In this document: in pieces, positions 6,686 through 7,290 of the stretch | Layout: the number at the start of each line of letters is the position of its first letter | Numbering within the stretch: position 1 is the stretch's first letter | NCBI GenBank assembly: GCA_009918425.1 | Contig: RGEC01000112.1 | Coordinates: 1-7,290 of the forward strand | Length of the DNA: 7,290 nt | Direction of reading: 5' to 3' | Source of the DNA: Bacteroidota bacterium | GTDB taxonomy: Bacteria > Bacteroidota > Bacteroidia > NS11-12g > UBA955 | Notes under the pieces: model-generated | Database searches by the model: none | Told to the model about the DNA's origin: nothing | Seen by the model: the letters and a program-made list of their open reading frames with translations, nothing else | Program-made: the position numbers and the translations under genes

Positions 6686-7290
6686 GCTTTAAAAACGGTA
6701 TCCCACCCACGCCATTCGGCTTGTTTTCCAAGAGATTCATTGTGGAAGATAAAACAAAAATTACCGCCATGCTCCCGTATAATAGCTTTGAGCAGGTTGC
6801 CCGCCCCCATTGCCTGCTCAGGTTTCTGCTGCAAGTAATGTCGGCTGGTAGCATCCATAATGCAAAATGGGTGAACTTGCAGATTCGTTGATTGTTCAGC
6901 GTTCAAATCATACCAGGTAAATGGATGTGCGGTGCCGGCTCTGAATCCGGGTGTATCCGGATATCCCATGCTATAATCATGGGTAATGCCTGCATGTAGC
7001 AAACTGCGGTAAGTTCGGGGAAAAGAAAGAAGGATATAGTGCATACGGCTTTCTGTAACCTGGCGGTTCAGGGTTCGTTCCAGAAATTGTTTTTCCTTCA
7101 ACAATATATTTTCATCCTTAAATGCAGCAAAACTGGGATGGAGTCCACACTGCATTCCGTTGTCCATGTTTTTTATGGCTGCCAACAGCGGTTTAAAATC
7201 GAGGGATACCTGCTTGTCGTAGCGGTTATTTTGAGCCCCACAATGCCAGAAAATACGGGCATTTGGGTGATTTTTTGCATGATGCGTTGG
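6673..7290 (-). CDS. Polysaccharide deacetylase-like protein, C-terminal 205 residues (cut by window edge)
   Basis: The leftward frame enters from the right edge without a stop, so the N-terminus lies outside. An internal TTG at 7185 is not a believable start, because the conserved sequence continues upstream (ARIFWHCGAQNNRYDKQ). The visible part matches the catalytic end of the uncharacterised Bacteroidota deacetylases related to carbohydrate esterase family 4 (NodB-like, often annotated DUF7033). In visible numbering the family blocks are GLHPS (49-53), SRMHY (81-85), HDYSMGY (104-110), GFRAGT (115-120), HPFTWYDL (122-129) and a later PFCIMDAT; His51 and His84 are candidates for metal or catalytic roles. 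The likely reaction is removal of N- or O-acetyl groups from a polysaccharide, but this subfamily lacks clear biochemistry that I can cite. It overlaps the next gene by 13 bp, forming an operon with the FemAB-like acyltransferase. Confidence 0.82.
   Translation of the reverse strand, partial: PTHHAKNHPNARIFWHCGAQNNRYDKQVSLDFKPLLAAIKNMDNGMQCGLHPSFAAFKDENILLKEKQFLERTLNRQVTESRMHYILLSFPRTYRSLLHAGITHDYSMGYPDTPGFRAGTAHPFTWYDLNAEQSTNLQVHPFCIMDATSRHYLQQKPEQAMGAGNLLKAIIREHGGNFCFIFHNESLGKQAEWRGWDTVFKAWME

Noticed and set aside
6455..6854. Plus-strand frame 6455-6838 and minus-strand frame 6657-6854 across the deacetylase/acyltransferase junction
   Set aside because: Both overlap better supported conserved frames and show no domain features.
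1..7290. Sigma-54 type -24/-12 promoters, CRISPR arrays, tRNA genes, insertion sequences
   Set aside because: Reading by eye found no convincing TGGCA-N-TTGC spacing upstream of a gene, no regularly spaced direct repeats, no cloverleaf and no transposase or terminal repeats.

Overview
The window looks like an ordinary chromosomal stretch from a member of the Bacteroidota, probably a Chitinophagia/Sphingobacteriia-like lineage (inference). Three things support this: -7 promoter elements of the Bacteroidota type TAnnTTTG, start codons without a convincing Shine-Dalgarno sequence, and a family set typical of the phylum (acidic-linker RpoN, AsnRS with a long insertion, a GH92 mannosidase with a C-terminal discoidin-like domain, and a deacetylase-like gene next to a FemAB-like gene). 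No mobile element, CRISPR array, phage gene, tRNA or rRNA was seen, and no gene-free stretch exceeds 300 bases.

Left part (1-2394): the 5' portion of rpoN (sigma-54) runs leftward off the window edge. It is divergent from asnS (asparaginyl-tRNA synthetase), which runs rightward. The 68-bp gap between them carries a near-perfect inverted repeat. Each of its arms contains a consensus Bacteroidota -7 element, one per direction, so a single symmetric site probably drives both genes. This is the most interesting signal in the window.

Middle (2395-2933): a small XRE-type helix-turn-helix regulator with a C-terminal coiled coil lies tail-to-tail with asnS, only 2 bp apart. Its upstream region is about 170 bp, very AT-rich, and holds two inverted repeats that could be operators. 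The gap also contains an AT-only hairpin that might end the next transcript.

Right part (2934-7290): three leftward genes in transcription order. The first is the C-terminal 205 residues of a polysaccharide deacetylase-like protein, cut by the window edge. The second is a FemAB/GNAT-like acyltransferase overlapping it by 13 bp. The third, after 47 bp, is a secreted GH92 family alpha-mannosidase with a discoidin-like C-terminal domain. The first two are almost certainly co-transcribed and suggest modification of a glycan or cell-envelope polymer. The mannosidase may belong to the same transcript, but no SusC/SusD pair is visible, so a classical polysaccharide utilisation locus cannot be claimed.
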